44,032 nt of DNA from Actinospica durhamensis (GTDB taxonomy: Bacteria > Actinomycetota > Actinomycetes > Streptomycetales > Catenulisporaceae), in the NCBI RefSeq assembly GCF_018139695.1, contig NZ_JAGSOG010000039.1:1-44032 (forward strand), in the 5' to 3' direction. Numbering within the stretch: position 1 is the stretch's first letter; each line of letters starts with the position of its first letter. Shown in pieces: positions 13,338 to 21,923 of the stretch. The notes below the pieces were generated by a model, which saw only the letters and a list, made by a program, of their open reading frames with translations, made no database searches and was not told the DNA's origin. The translations under genes and the position numbers were made by a program.

Positions 13338-15842
13338 CTAGGCGGTGATGACCGTGATGACGGCGTGCACCGGTTCGCAGTCCGGCGCCACGGCGGCGAC
13401 GCGGATCTTGCCGGGGCCGGTGGGGCGCAGCACGGCGAGGGCGCGTCCGTCGTAGGTGAGCTGTTCGGCGGTGCTGAAACCCTCCTCGGGCGCGGGGTTG
13501 GCGCTGCCGAAGCCGACGAGCACGCCGTCGCCGGTCACCTCCAGGGTCACGGTGCAGTCCGCACCGACGTGGCGTACGCCTTGTGCGTCGGTGAGGGTGA
13601 GGCTGAGGAAGACCAGTTCGCCGTGCCGGTCCTGCACCTCCACGCGGTCGGGCGTGAGGGCCAGTTCGGCCGGGCCGCTGGCGGAGGCGAGCAGTTCGCG
13701 TCCGGTCTCCTGCCCGTTCCGGTAGGAGACGGCGAGCAGTTCGCCGGGTTCGTAGACGGTGTCGAACTCGGTGCGGAAAAGGTGTTCCTGTCCGGCGGGC
13801 CGGCGCCCGAGTGAGCGGCCGTTGAGGAGCAGTTCGACCTCCTCGGCGGCGCTGTAGACCTCCACGGTGACCGGCGCGCCCTCACTGCCAGGCCAGGTCC
13901 AGCTCGCGATCGCGTCGTGCCAGGCCCACGGGCTGCCGATGAACCGCTTGCCGTAGGTGTGCGGGCGGCGTACCGCGATGTAAGGGTTCTCCCGCAGGCC
14001 GAAGACGATCTCGCGGTAGTAGGAGGCGGGGCGGCGCTCGCCGGTGATGTCGATGTCGCCGCAGTCGGCGAGCAGGTGGGGATAGGGCCCGGCGGTGGTG
14101 GGGCGGGTGGTCTCGTCGTCGGCGTACTGAGGGCGCCCGAGTCCGGCCTCGCCGAGGTAGTCCCAGCCGGCCCAGGTGAAGTCGCCGAGCAGGTGGCCAT
14201 GGCGCTCGACCAGCGGCCAGTACCGGCCGATGCGGGTGGGGAACGTCTCGGTGCCGAGGATGACCCGGTTCGGGAACAGTTCCCGGTCCAGCTCGTAGCG
14301 GCTGTCGCTGTAGTTCATCCCGGCCACGTCCAGCACGCTGTAGGACTCGGCGGTGCGGTGCGTGACGAGTTCGGAGGCGGCGATGGCGTTCATCGCGTCG
14401 CCCGCGTCCGCCATGAGGGTGTTGATGCCCTTGCCGTCCTCGGCCCCGTTCTCGGACGCGTTCTCGGCCCCGTTCTTGGCTTCGGTGGCTTCGGCGGCCT
14501 GTTCGGCTCCGGCGCGCAGGCTGCCGAGCTCGGCGATGACGGCGAGCATGTTGTTGACGGCGTTGGTGACGTAGCGGGTCGGGTCCAGGGCCCGGACCTT
14601 CTCGGCCAGGCGCCGGCCCCAGGCCGCGCCGGCGGGTGAGCCCGCCTCCGGGATCTCGTTGCCGATCGAGTACATCAGGACGCTGGGGTGGTTGCGGTCC
14701 TTGGCGACCATCGCCTCGATGTCGCGCTCCCACCACTCCGGGAAGTCCAGGCTGTAGTCGAAGCCGCTCTTGGCCGAGGTCCACATGTCGAAGGCCTCAT
14801 CGACGACCAGCACGCCGAGCCGGTCGCAGGCCTCGAGCATGGGGACGCTCATCGGGTGGTGGGACATGCGGATCGCGTTGAAGCCGGCGTCCTTGAGCAG
14901 GCGCACGCGGCGTTCCTCGGCCGCGGCGTAGGTCGCCGCGCCGAGCACGCCGTTGTCGTGGTGGACGCAGGCGCCGCGCAGCTTCACGGTGCGTCCGTTG
15001 ATCCGCAGCCCGTGCTGCGGGTCGAGCTGCAGGCGGCGGATACCGAAGGTGGCCTCTGCGTCGTCGATGCGCCCGTCCTCATCCAGGCTCAGTACGGCGC
15101 GATAGAGGTGCGGGTTGTCGGTGTCCCACAAGGCCGGTGCGGAGATGTAGAGACGCTGACGTACGGTCGCGGGCTCGCCCGGCAACACGGTGACCGTGGC
15201 GGTGTCCGAGGCGACCGGGGCGCCGTCGGGCCCGTGGACCTCAGTGGCCAGGCGCACGGTGCGGATCGCGATCGAGTCGTTCTCCACCCGGGTGGTGATC
15301 TCGACGACGGCGCGGTCGGCTTCGATGTCGGGCGTGGTCACGGTCACCCCGTCGGCCGCGATGCGCACGAGGTCGCCGACCAGCATCCAGGTGTCGCGGT
15401 AGATGCCGGCGCCGGTGTACCAGCGGGCGTCCTGGTGTGCGCGGGATTCGACGCGGATCTCGTTGTCCTGCCCGTAGCGCAGATAGGGATCCGCGGTGAC
15501 GGTGAAGCCGGAGTAGCCGTACGGGCGCTGTCCGACGAAGGCGCCGTTGACGTGCACGACCGCGTCGCGGTAGATGCCCTCGAACTCGAACAGGACGCGC
15601 TTGCCGCGCAGGTCTTCGGGCACGAAGAAGCTCTTGCGGTACTCGAACACGCCGCCCGGGAAGTAGCCGCCCGCGCCGCCCTCCATCGTGGGTTCGCCGT
15701 CCGGCGCGATGCGCTGTTGTCCGATCATCGCGTCGTGCGGAAGGGTGACCGGCTCGAACGGGACGACGGTGCCGGAGAGTTCGGCGAACGGGTTGACCTT
15801 GGGGCGGGTGCGCCAGCGGTCGTTGAAGGACGTGCGGATCAT
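13338..15842 (-). CDS. Glycoside hydrolase family 2 enzyme (beta-galactosidase-like)
   Basis: An 834-residue GH2 enzyme without signal peptide, so probably cytosolic, acting on a sugar brought in by the upstream permease. Domains in order: sugar-binding jelly roll (about 1-165, FEFEGIYRDAVVHVNGAFVG), Ig-like domain (about 166-275), TIM barrel (about 276-600), then two C-terminal beta-domains including LTLTDAQGVRHVGADCTV. The retaining catalytic pair is visible: acid/base Glu396 in SIGNEIPEAG and nucleophile Glu532 in ILGTETFP. An unusual Glu/Ala/Asn/Gly-rich insert sits at about residues 450-472 within the barrel. It is the second gene after the MFS permease (gap 114 bp with a hairpin). Beta-galactosidase, glucuronidase and mannosidase cannot be separated safely from sequence. 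Confidence 0.9.
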   Translation of the reverse strand: MIRTSFNDRWRTRPKVNPFAELSGTVVPFEPVTLPHDAMIGQQRIAPDGEPTMEGGAGGYFPGGVFEYRKSFFVPEDLRGKRVLFEFEGIYRDAVVHVNGAFVGQRPYGYSGFTVTADPYLRYGQDNEIRVESRAHQDARWYTGAGIYRDTWMLVGDLVRIAADGVTVTTPDIEADRAVVEITTRVENDSIAIRTVRLATEVHGPDGAPVASDTATVTVLPGEPATVRQRLYISAPALWDTDNPHLYRAVLSLDEDGRIDDAEATFGIRRLQLDPQHGLRINGRTVKLRGACVHHDNGVLGAATYAAAEERRVRLLKDAGFNAIRMSHHPMSVPMLEACDRLGVLVVDEAFDMWTSAKSGFDYSLDFPEWWERDIEAMVAKDRNHPSVLMYSIGNEIPEAGSPAGAAWGRRLAEKVRALDPTRYVTNAVNNMLAVIAELGSLRAGAEQAAEATEAKNGAENASENGAEDGKGINTLMADAGDAMNAIAASELVTHRTAESYSVLDVAGMNYSDSRYELDRELFPNRVILGTETFPTRIGRYWPLVERHGHLLGDFTWAGWDYLGEAGLGRPQYADDETTRPTTAGPYPHLLADCGDIDITGERRPASYYREIVFGLRENPYIAVRRPHTYGKRFIGSPWAWHDAIASWTWPGSEGAPVTVEVYSAAEEVELLLNGRSLGRRPAGQEHLFRTEFDTVYEPGELLAVSYRNGQETGRELLASASGPAELALTPDRVEVQDRHGELVFLSLTLTDAQGVRHVGADCTVTLEVTGDGVLVGFGSANPAPEEGFSTAEQLTYDGRALAVLRPTGPGKIRVAAVAPDCEPVHAVITVITA

Positions 15843-15887
15843 CGGTTCTGCCCTGTCTTTCCCTGGATGGCGGGCGGCGGAGGAACG

Positions 15888-15914
15888 GGCCGGCCCCGGG
15901 TGCCGGGGCCGGCC
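15888..15914. terminator. GC-rich hairpin between permease and GH2 genes
   Basis: Arms GGCCGGCCCCGG (15888-15899) and CCGGGGCCGGCC (15903-15914) are exact complements around a 3-nt loop. It lies between the MFS stop and the GH2 start on the minus strand. It may attenuate or stabilise the permease part of the transcript, giving unequal expression of the two genes. Confidence 0.6.
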
Positions 15915-15956
15915 TTACGCGGTGCGCTGTGTCGGAGCGCGCTGGAGCGGCACGGG

Positions 15957-17414
15957 TCACACGGCCGAGGAGGCCTCCAACTGGTCGGCGGCACGGGCCT
16001 TCGGGATGATCAGCGTGAGCAGGGCGCCGAGGACCATGCAGCCGATGACCAGGTAGTAGCCGTGGGTGAACCCTGAGTCGTGGTAGAACTGCGTGCCCTG
16101 CAGCACAGTGCCGCCGTGGGCCATCACCACGAAGATCAGCTGGGAGGCCAGGGTCTGCGCCACGCCCTGGATCAGCCATTCCGTGCCGTTGGCCAGGGCC
16201 TGCTCCTGCGGTGCGACGGACTCGACGATCATGATGGGCATCACCGACAGGACCAGGCCCATGCCCGGGCCGGAGACCAGGCCCATCACGATGAACTCGG
16301 CGACGGTGTAGTGCCAGTGCGAGCCGATCGCGTATCCCACGGCCATCAGGACCGTGCCGAGCGCGAGCATCAGGCGCGAGTCGAAGCGGCGGGCGAGCTT
16401 CCCGGCGAAGACCGCGACGACGATGACCAGCGCGCTGGTCGGGGCTCCGGCCAGAGCGCTGCGCGAGACCGACCAGCCGAGCCCGTCGGAGACCATCGGG
16501 ATCTTCGGCATGAGCGTGAGCAGCTGCACGACCGTGCCGACCGCGTAGGCCGCGCCCGCCGCGAGTCCGGTGGCCACCAGCACCGTCCACACCCGGCGCC
16601 GCCTGATCAGCGCCAGCGGCACCAGCGGATGGGCGATGCGGCTCTCCACGAACACGAACACGATGACGGCGACCAGGCCCGCCCCCACGTAGGCCAGCAG
16701 CTTGCCGCTGCTCCAGCCCCAACTCGAGCCCTCGCCGATCGCGTAGACCAGGGCGGTCAGACCGCCGCCGAGCAGGATGCCGCCGAGCCAGTCCATGCGC
16801 GCGTCGCGCTCACGCACCGGGCTCTCGGTCAGCCCGAAGACCTGCAGCAGCAGGCACGCCCCGGTGGAGATCACCAGGAACCACAGCGCTCCCCGGAAGC
16901 TCCAGGAGTCGATCAGCCAGGCCGACAGGAACGGCCCGGCCACGCCGACCAGGCCGATGCTGCCGGCGAGCAGTCCGCTGGCCGTCTTGACCATGCGCTG
17001 CGGGAAGGCGTCGCGCGCCATCGCGTAGGAGACCAGCGCGCTGGTGACGTAGACGCCGGTGAGGAAGCGGCCGGCGAGCATCACCGAGTAGTTCGTCGCG
17101 AGCGCGGCGATCACGTCGCCGACCAGGCCGACCGCGGTGCACACCACCATCGTGCGCTTCTTGCCGTACGCGGCGGCGCACTTCATCGTGAACGGCGTCA
17201 GGAACGTGCCGACCAGCACGGGCCCGAGGGTGAACCAGGCGATCTGGGTGGTGCGGAAGTGGATCGCGACGGAGGCCTGGGCGTTGCCGAGCAACAGGCC
17301 CGCGATCGGGTTGAGCGCGACGTTCCAGACCAGTGCTATCAGGACGACGATATGGCGCGCGGATATCGGCGCGCTCTCGGACTGCCGTTCCGGGGCGATG
17401 CTGACGGCTGACAT
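15957..17414 (-). CDS. MFS permease, likely glycoside/sugar transporter of the GH2 operon
   Basis: A 485-residue MFS protein with about 14 hydrophobic segments. The N-terminal half shows NVALNPIAGLLLGNAQASVA, PFTMKCAAAYGKKRTMVVC (motif A variant) and GRFLTGVYVTSALVSYAMA; the C-terminal half has GMGLVLSVMPIMIVESVAP. It resembles the DHA2-type group more than classical sugar symporters, so import of the GH2 substrate is inferred from gene order, not motifs. ATG 17414 follows GAAAGG with 5-nt spacing; upstream frame continues to 17606 but is Pro/Arg-rich and non-homologous. Its 326-nt upstream region carries a tandem pair of LacI-type operators (17740-17766). Confidence 0.85.
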   Translation of the reverse strand: MSAVSIAPERQSESAPISARHIVVLIALVWNVALNPIAGLLLGNAQASVAIHFRTTQIAWFTLGPVLVGTFLTPFTMKCAAAYGKKRTMVVCTAVGLVGDVIAALATNYSVMLAGRFLTGVYVTSALVSYAMARDAFPQRMVKTASGLLAGSIGLVGVAGPFLSAWLIDSWSFRGALWFLVISTGACLLLQVFGLTESPVRERDARMDWLGGILLGGGLTALVYAIGEGSSWGWSSGKLLAYVGAGLVAVIVFVFVESRIAHPLVPLALIRRRRVWTVLVATGLAAGAAYAVGTVVQLLTLMPKIPMVSDGLGWSVSRSALAGAPTSALVIVVAVFAGKLARRFDSRLMLALGTVLMAVGYAIGSHWHYTVAEFIVMGLVSGPGMGLVLSVMPIMIVESVAPQEQALANGTEWLIQGVAQTLASQLIFVVMAHGGTVLQGTQFYHDSGFTHGYYLVIGCMVLGALLTLIIPKARAADQLEASSAV

Positions 17415-17739
17415 GAGGGCCTTTCGGACAGTGGCGGGCAGGAGGTGAGCTGCGAGGTCGGCGGGGTGCGCGTCGCGGCGGGAGCGCACGGGACGCGGGA
17501 GGCGGGCGACCGGAGGGTCATCCCGTGCGGGCTCCGGCCGCGTCCGCCCCTGGGACCGGGTGCGCGAGTTGGCGCGCGGGCGGGCGGGAGGCGGTGCCGA
17601 CGTCAAACTCTGTGGCCACGAGACTCTCCTTCGAGTCGTGTCAGAAGGCTGCGGAGAGCCCGGAGCGGCGGCCGCGCACCGCGGGAAGCGGGTGGCGGCA
17701 GGAGCGGGCTCCGGGCGAATATTCGATTACCCAACGTTA

Positions 17740-17766
17740 CTGATGCGCGTCACTGGCGCGTGTCAG
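17740..17766. promoter_or_regulatory. Tandem degenerate LacI-family operators upstream of the permease-GH2 transcript
   Basis: Two 14-mers share one base and repeat with a 13-bp period: CTGATGCGCGTCAC (17740-17753) and CTGGCGCGTGTCAG (17753-17766). Each differs from the perfect palindrome CTGACGCGCGTCAG by two bases. The same 13-bp tandem geometry occurs upstream of the GH3 gene. Location near a possible leftward promoter (AATATT at 17718-17723) supports repression of the permease-GH2 operon. Confidence 0.72.
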
Positions 17767-17887
17767 TATCTAACAGCAGTCGGTTGAGATCGACAAGGGC
17801 CGTCGGAGTCACGAAGAAGTAACGGCACGCGCGTCGGCGTCGGGTCGGCGGCTGCGGCGTTCCGGTTCGGCGAAGGGCCAGGCCCGC

Positions 17888-17905
17888 TAGACTGACGCGC
17901 GTCAG
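17888..17905. promoter_or_regulatory. lacI promoter with overlapping perfect operator
   Basis: A perfect 14-bp palindrome, CTGACGCGCGTCAG (17892-17905), with the CpG centre typical of LacI/GalR operators, overlaps a TAGACT -10-like hexamer (17888-17893). A weak TTCGGC (17866-17871) is a possible -35. The lacI start is about 70 bp downstream, so binding would give autorepression. Confidence 0.75.
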
Positions 17906-17974
17906 CCGGCGAGCGCGCCGGAACGCACGGACACGGGCACGCGAACACCGACATGCGCACAGCGCCGGAGGATC

Positions 17975-18949
17975 ATGACACCCGCGAAGCGGACCACGAG
18001 CGCCGATGTCGCGCGGGTCGCCGGAGTCTCGCGCACCACCGTCAGCTACGTTCTTAATAACAGGCCCGGCGAGGTGATCCCGGAGGACACCCGGCGCCGG
18101 GTGCTCGAAGCCGCCGAGCGCCTGGCCTACCGCCCGCGGGCCTCCGCGAGGACCTTGGCCGGGGGACGTAGCGACATCGTCGTCCTGTCCATCCCCGACC
18201 TGCCGATCGGCCCGAGCATCAGCCGGTTCGTGGAGGAGTTGGCGACCTCGCTGGCCAAGCACGGCCTGACCCTGTTCACCCACCTGATGAGCGCGCACGG
18301 CCGCCCGCTGGCCGACGTGTGCGCCACCGTTGAGGCCGCGGCCGTACTCGGCTTCGGCTCCTTCGAGCCCGAGACGGTCGCCGCGCTCCAGCGCCTCGGG
18401 GTGGCGATGGTCGAGCCGGTCGACGCCGACTACAACGCCTCGATGGGCCCGATCGGGCGCTTGCAGGCCGAGCACCTGATCGAGCGCGGACACCGGCGCC
18501 TGGGCTACGCGCTGCCCGCCGAGCCGGGATTCCGGCAGATGGCCGAGGGGCGGCTGCGCGGAGCCGCCGCGGCGTGCGCCGCGGCCGGGCTGCCGGCCCC
18601 GGTCGCGCTGATCGCCGACCCGGAAGCCGCCGACGCCGAACAGGCGGTGAGCCAGTGGCGCGAACTGTCCGTCACCGGCGTGTGCGCGTTCAACGACGAG
18701 GTCGCCTTCGCCGTGCTCGCCGGGCTCCGGCAGGCCGGCCTCGGCGCCCCGCAGGACATGGCCGTGATCGGAGCCGACGACATCCCGACGGCGCGATTCG
18801 CGACCCCGCCCCTCTCGACCGTCTCGATCGACCTCGCCGAAGCCGGCCGGCACCGCGCCGAACAGGTCGTCACCGGCCTCGCGGGTGAGCGCGTCGATCT
18901 GTCATCCGCCCTGGTCAAGGTCGCCCTGGTGCACCGCGCCACCAGCTGA
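17975..18949 (+). CDS. LacI/GalR family transcriptional regulator of glycoside use
   Basis: A 324-residue LacI-type repressor. The helix-turn-helix and hinge are at the N-terminus (TSADVARVAGVSRTTVSYVL, NNRPGEVIPEDTRRRV, YRPRASARTL), and the periplasmic-binding-protein-like effector domain follows (about 65-324) with CAFNDEVAFAVLAGL, VIGADDIPTARFATPPLSTV and SIDLAEAG in the normal order. GGAG stands 6 nt upstream of the ATG. It is flanked by a GH2-permease operon and a GH3 gene, and the same palindrome is found before all three units, so it is the probable local repressor released by a mono- or disaccharide. The effector cannot be named from sequence. Confidence 0.92.
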   Translation: MTPAKRTTSADVARVAGVSRTTVSYVLNNRPGEVIPEDTRRRVLEAAERLAYRPRASARTLAGGRSDIVVLSIPDLPIGPSISRFVEELATSLAKHGLTLFTHLMSAHGRPLADVCATVEAAAVLGFGSFEPETVAALQRLGVAMVEPVDADYNASMGPIGRLQAEHLIERGHRRLGYALPAEPGFRQMAEGRLRGAAAACAAAGLPAPVALIADPEAADAEQAVSQWRELSVTGVCAFNDEVAFAVLAGLRQAGLGAPQDMAVIGADDIPTARFATPPLSTVSIDLAEAGRHRAEQVVTGLAGERVDLSSALVKVALVHRATS

Positions 18950-19053
18950 ACCGCCGTCCCCGCGGCGCAGGCGGGCCGACCGGCCCTTCGCGTCGTCGGC
19001 CGCGGATCTGGACGTGGCTGGATGTGCCGGGACGTGCTTTTACCCGCCCGGAG

Positions 19054-19110
19054 TTGCCGAGATCGGTCGACTGCGGTTAGCTAGTGACGCGCGTCAGTGA
19101 CGCGCGTCAG
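19054..19110 (+). promoter_or_regulatory. GH3 promoter followed by two perfect tandem LacI operators
   Basis: A sigma-70-like promoter is visible: TTGCCG (19054-19059), 18-bp spacer, TAGCTA (19078-19083). Immediately downstream, at the expected transcription start, two identical 14-mers GTGACGCGCGTCAG occupy 19084-19097 and 19097-19110, each containing the 12-bp palindrome TGACGCGCGTCA. The 13-bp period would place bound dimers on different faces of the helix. This is a textbook roadblock position for repression. Confidence 0.8.
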
Positions 19111-19142
19111 TGCTTGCTTCCGTGTATCCGCGCCTCCGCGTT

Positions 19143-19175
19143 CCCTGGCCCCCTTGGCCCCCTGGCCCCCTTGGC
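19143..19175 (+). repeat. C-rich tandem repeat in the GH3 leader
   Basis: The 16-mer CCCTGGCCCCCTTGGC occurs at 19143-19158 and 19160-19175 (17-bp period), just before the GAAGGAGAG ribosome binding site of the GH3 gene. It may be a slippage product; a role in mRNA structure is possible. Confidence 0.6.
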
Positions 19176-19190
19176 TCGAAGGAGAGTCCC

Positions 19191-21467
19191 ATGCCCGATC
19201 CGACCGGCACCGCCGACTTGCTCGCAGCACTGTCACTCGAGGAGAAGGCCGCGCTGGTCTCCGGGCGCGGCGCCTGGGACACGGCAGCGTACGAGCGGCT
19301 GGGAATCGCCTCGATCACGCTGACCGACGGGCCGCACGGCCTGCGCCTGGCGGCCGACGAGGAGGGCACGGGGGAGTTCTCCCTGTCGAACGCCGTGCCC
19401 GCCACCTGCTTCCCGACCGCCTCGGCGCTCGGATCCTCCTGGGACCCGGATCTCATCGCACGGGTCGGCGAGGCTCTGGGAGCCGAAGCCCGGGCGTCCG
19501 GTGTCGGCGTACTGCTCGGGCCCGGGGTGAACATCAAGCGTTCGCCGCTGTGCGGGCGCAACTTCGAGTACTTCTCCGAGGACCCGGTGCTCACCGGCCG
19601 CCTCGGAGCCGCGCTGGTAGGCGGCGTGCAGAGCAAGGGTGTGGGCGCCTGCGTCAAGCACTTCGCCGCCAACAACCAGGAGACCGAGCGGCTCCGGGTG
19701 AGCGCCCAGGTCGACGAGCGCACGCTGCGGGAGATCTACCTGCCCGCGTTCGAGCACATCGTCACCACCGAGCAGCCGGCCGCGATCATGGCCGCGTACA
19801 ACCGGGTCAACGGCGTCTACGCCACGCAGAACCGCATGCTGCTGACCGAGGTGCTGCGCGAGGAGTGGGGATTCCAGGGCGCAGTGGTCTCCGACTGGGG
19901 CGCCGTCGCCGATCCGATCGCGGCGATATCCGCGGGGCTGAACCTCGAAATGCCAGGTACCCACGGGGTCAGCGCCCGAAGGATCGTCGAAGCCGTCAAG
20001 TCCGGTGCCCTGGACGAAGCGGCGCTCGATCGCGCCGTGGCCGGCGTACTGCGCCTGGTGCAGAGCGTGCCGCACACCCGTGACGGCGCGGACAAGGTCG
20101 ACTTCGCCCGCCACCACGCCCTCGCCCGGCAGGCCGCTGCCGAATCCGCCGTTCTGCTCAAGAACGAGAACAGCATCCTGCCGTTCGATCCCGAGGCCCA
20201 GCTCAGCATCGCGGTCATCGGCGACTTCGCCCACGAGCCGCGCTACCAGGGCGCGGGCAGCTCGCTGGTGAACGCGACCCGGGTGGAGAACGCGCTCGAC
20301 GCCATGACGGGGATCGCCGGTAGGTCCGTGACCGTGACCTACGCGCGCGGATTCACCCAGGCGCAAGACGAGCGGGAGCCGGAGCTGCACGCCGCCGCCG
20401 TGGCCACCGCCGCCGCGGCCGACGTCGCAGTGCTCTTTCTTGGCCTGCCCGCGGGCGACGAATCCGAAGGCTACGACCGCACCCACATCGACCTGCCGCA
20501 GGACCAGATCCGCCTGCTCGAGGACGTCGCCGCAGTCAACCCGCGCGTCGTCGTCGTGCTGGCCAACGGGGGAGTGGTCCGGACCTCGACCTGGGAACAG
20601 CACGCCTCGGCGATCCTCGAAGGCTGGCTCGCCGGGCAGGCCGGCGGCGCCGCGATCGCCGACCTGCTGTTCGGCAAGGCCAACCCCTCCGGCCGACTCG
20701 CCGAGACCGTGCCGCTGCGCCTCGAAGACACCCCCGCCTACCTCAACTTCCCCGGCACCACCGACTCCGTCCTCTACGGCGAGCGCATCTACGTCGGTTA
20801 CCGCCACTATGACGCCAAGACCCTGCCGGTCTCCTACCCGTTCGGCCACGGCCTGTCCTACACCACGTTCGCCTACTCCGACCTGCGCGCGAGCGTCGAG
20901 GGCGAAGGTGACGACGTCCGGATCCGGGTCTCGCTCACCCTCGCCAACTCCGGGACCCGTGCAGGCAAGGAGGTCGTGCAGCTCTACGTCGGTGACCCGA
21001 TCGCCGGGGTCGACCGGCCCGCGCGAGAGCTCAAGGCGTTCGCAAAGGTAGAGCTGGCACCGGGCGAGTCACGAGACCTCGAGTTCGAGCTCGGTGCCCG
21101 GGACCTGTCCTACTTCGACGCCTCCGAACACCGCTGGATACTCGAGGCCGGCGAGTTCGAACTCAGCGTCGGCGCCTCCTCACGCGACCTGCGCCTGTGC
21201 GAGACCGTCACCGTGGACGCGCCCCCGCGAGCCCGACGCCTCAGCCTCGACTCGACCGTCGGGGAATGGCTGGCCGATCCCGTCGGCGCCCCCGTCCTGA
21301 TCAGCACGCTCTCGGGCACCGGATCGTCCTTCCAGAACCCCGAGATCCAGCGCATGGTCGCGCAGGTGCCGCTCGGCAGGCTCGTCACCCTCACCGGCGG
21401 CCGCATCGACGCCGCGAAACTCGACCGTCTGATCGCGATCACCTCCCCGGACACGCCGAGCCGCTGA
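19191..21467 (+). CDS. Glycoside hydrolase family 3 beta-glucosidase
   Basis: A 758-residue GH3 enzyme without signal peptide, so probably intracellular. Domains: N-terminal TIM barrel (about 1-300) with KHFAANNQE at 156-164 and the nucleophile Asp235 in VVSDWG; the alpha/beta sandwich GH3_C (about 335-560) with VAVLFLGLPAGDESEGYDR; an FnIII-like domain (about 595-690, VQLYVGDP, RELKAFAKVEL). About 70 further residues form a C-terminal extension outside the usual core. The start is ATG 19191, preceded by GAAGGAGAG; the frame is open to 19110 but that part reads as Pro-rich leader. Beta-glucosidase or beta-xylosidase activity is likely. The tandem operators upstream join it to the LacI regulon. 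Confidence 0.93.
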   Translation: MPDPTGTADLLAALSLEEKAALVSGRGAWDTAAYERLGIASITLTDGPHGLRLAADEEGTGEFSLSNAVPATCFPTASALGSSWDPDLIARVGEALGAEARASGVGVLLGPGVNIKRSPLCGRNFEYFSEDPVLTGRLGAALVGGVQSKGVGACVKHFAANNQETERLRVSAQVDERTLREIYLPAFEHIVTTEQPAAIMAAYNRVNGVYATQNRMLLTEVLREEWGFQGAVVSDWGAVADPIAAISAGLNLEMPGTHGVSARRIVEAVKSGALDEAALDRAVAGVLRLVQSVPHTRDGADKVDFARHHALARQAAAESAVLLKNENSILPFDPEAQLSIAVIGDFAHEPRYQGAGSSLVNATRVENALDAMTGIAGRSVTVTYARGFTQAQDEREPELHAAAVATAAAADVAVLFLGLPAGDESEGYDRTHIDLPQDQIRLLEDVAAVNPRVVVVLANGGVVRTSTWEQHASAILEGWLAGQAGGAAIADLLFGKANPSGRLAETVPLRLEDTPAYLNFPGTTDSVLYGERIYVGYRHYDAKTLPVSYPFGHGLSYTTFAYSDLRASVEGEGDDVRIRVSLTLANSGTRAGKEVVQLYVGDPIAGVDRPARELKAFAKVELAPGESRDLEFELGARDLSYFDASEHRWILEAGEFELSVGASSRDLRLCETVTVDAPPRARRLSLDSTVGEWLADPVGAPVLISTLSGTGSSFQNPEIQRMVAQVPLGRLVTLTGGRIDAAKLDRLIAITSPDTPSR

Positions 21468-21496
21468 CCAAGACCCGCTGCGTACCGATGCGCAAG

Positions 21497-21530
21497 CCGC
21501 TGCCCGGCGCGAGAGAGCGCCGGGCAGCGG
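21497..21530 (+). terminator. Intrinsic-type hairpin after the GH3 gene
   Basis: A perfect 14-bp stem (21497-21510 with 21517-21530) closed by the loop GAGAGA lies 30 bp after the GH3 stop codon. There is no U-tract, as usual for actinomycete terminators. Confidence 0.8.
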
Positions 21531-21582
21531 CCAGTGGGGTGACCCCAACGAGGATCAGCTCGCAATCCGGCGCCCGAATCGG

Positions 21583-21768
21583 GTGAGGGCGAGTGCAGCT
21601 CGGGCGATCAGAGTGATTCTTCTTGGGCACGCCCACGCCGCGACCGATGCCGCGTCCCCGGCCATCCGCAAGGAAGCGATCAAGACACTGATGGATCTGG
21701 GCCCCGAGTTCCTGGATGCGATCCTCGAGACATTCGCCGCCGCGGGCGCAACGCGCTCCGAGCCGTAG
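21583..21768 (+). CDS. Possible small protein or gene remnant (61 aa)
   Basis: An open frame from GTG 21583 encodes 61 residues (TDAASPAIRKEAIKTLMDLG, then PEFLDAILETFAAAG). From about codon 15 the third positions are strongly GC-biased, as in real genes, while the first 14 codons are not, so the true start may be internal or the frame may be the tail of a lost gene. A Pro/Glu/Ala helix pattern is visible but no domain. There is no clear ribosome binding site. It lies between the GH3 terminator and a lipoprotein gene. Confidence 0.33.
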   Translation: MRASAARAIRVILLGHAHAATDAASPAIRKEAIKTLMDLGPEFLDAILETFAAAGATRSEP

Positions 21769-21923
21769 GGCGCTGCGCGGCGCGCCCGGTATCTCGCGAG
21801 GATCGCCGACCGCCGCTCGATTACGGCCGCCTCTTTTCCAGGGAACCTGATGCCGACTCGCCGCGTCGAACCGGCATCAGCTCTCGAGTTCGTACGAGGG
21901 CGGCGATATATAAGGGGACAGCG

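Larger units (their letters stand above)
17415..17974. other. 560-bp divergent control region of the permease-GH2 and lacI genes
   Basis: There is no credible gene here. It contains the two degenerate operator copies (17740-17766), a CGAATATTCG palindrome (17716-17725) that could belong to the leftward promoter, the lacI promoter and perfect operator (17888-17905), and long GC-rich sequence (17420-17710) that would be the 5' leader of the permease mRNA. Some open frames exist in the leader but lack ribosome binding sites. Confidence 0.6.

Noticed and set aside
17445-17822. Overlapping small frames between the permease and lacI
   Set aside because: No ribosome binding sites, no conserved motifs, and they cover the operator region.
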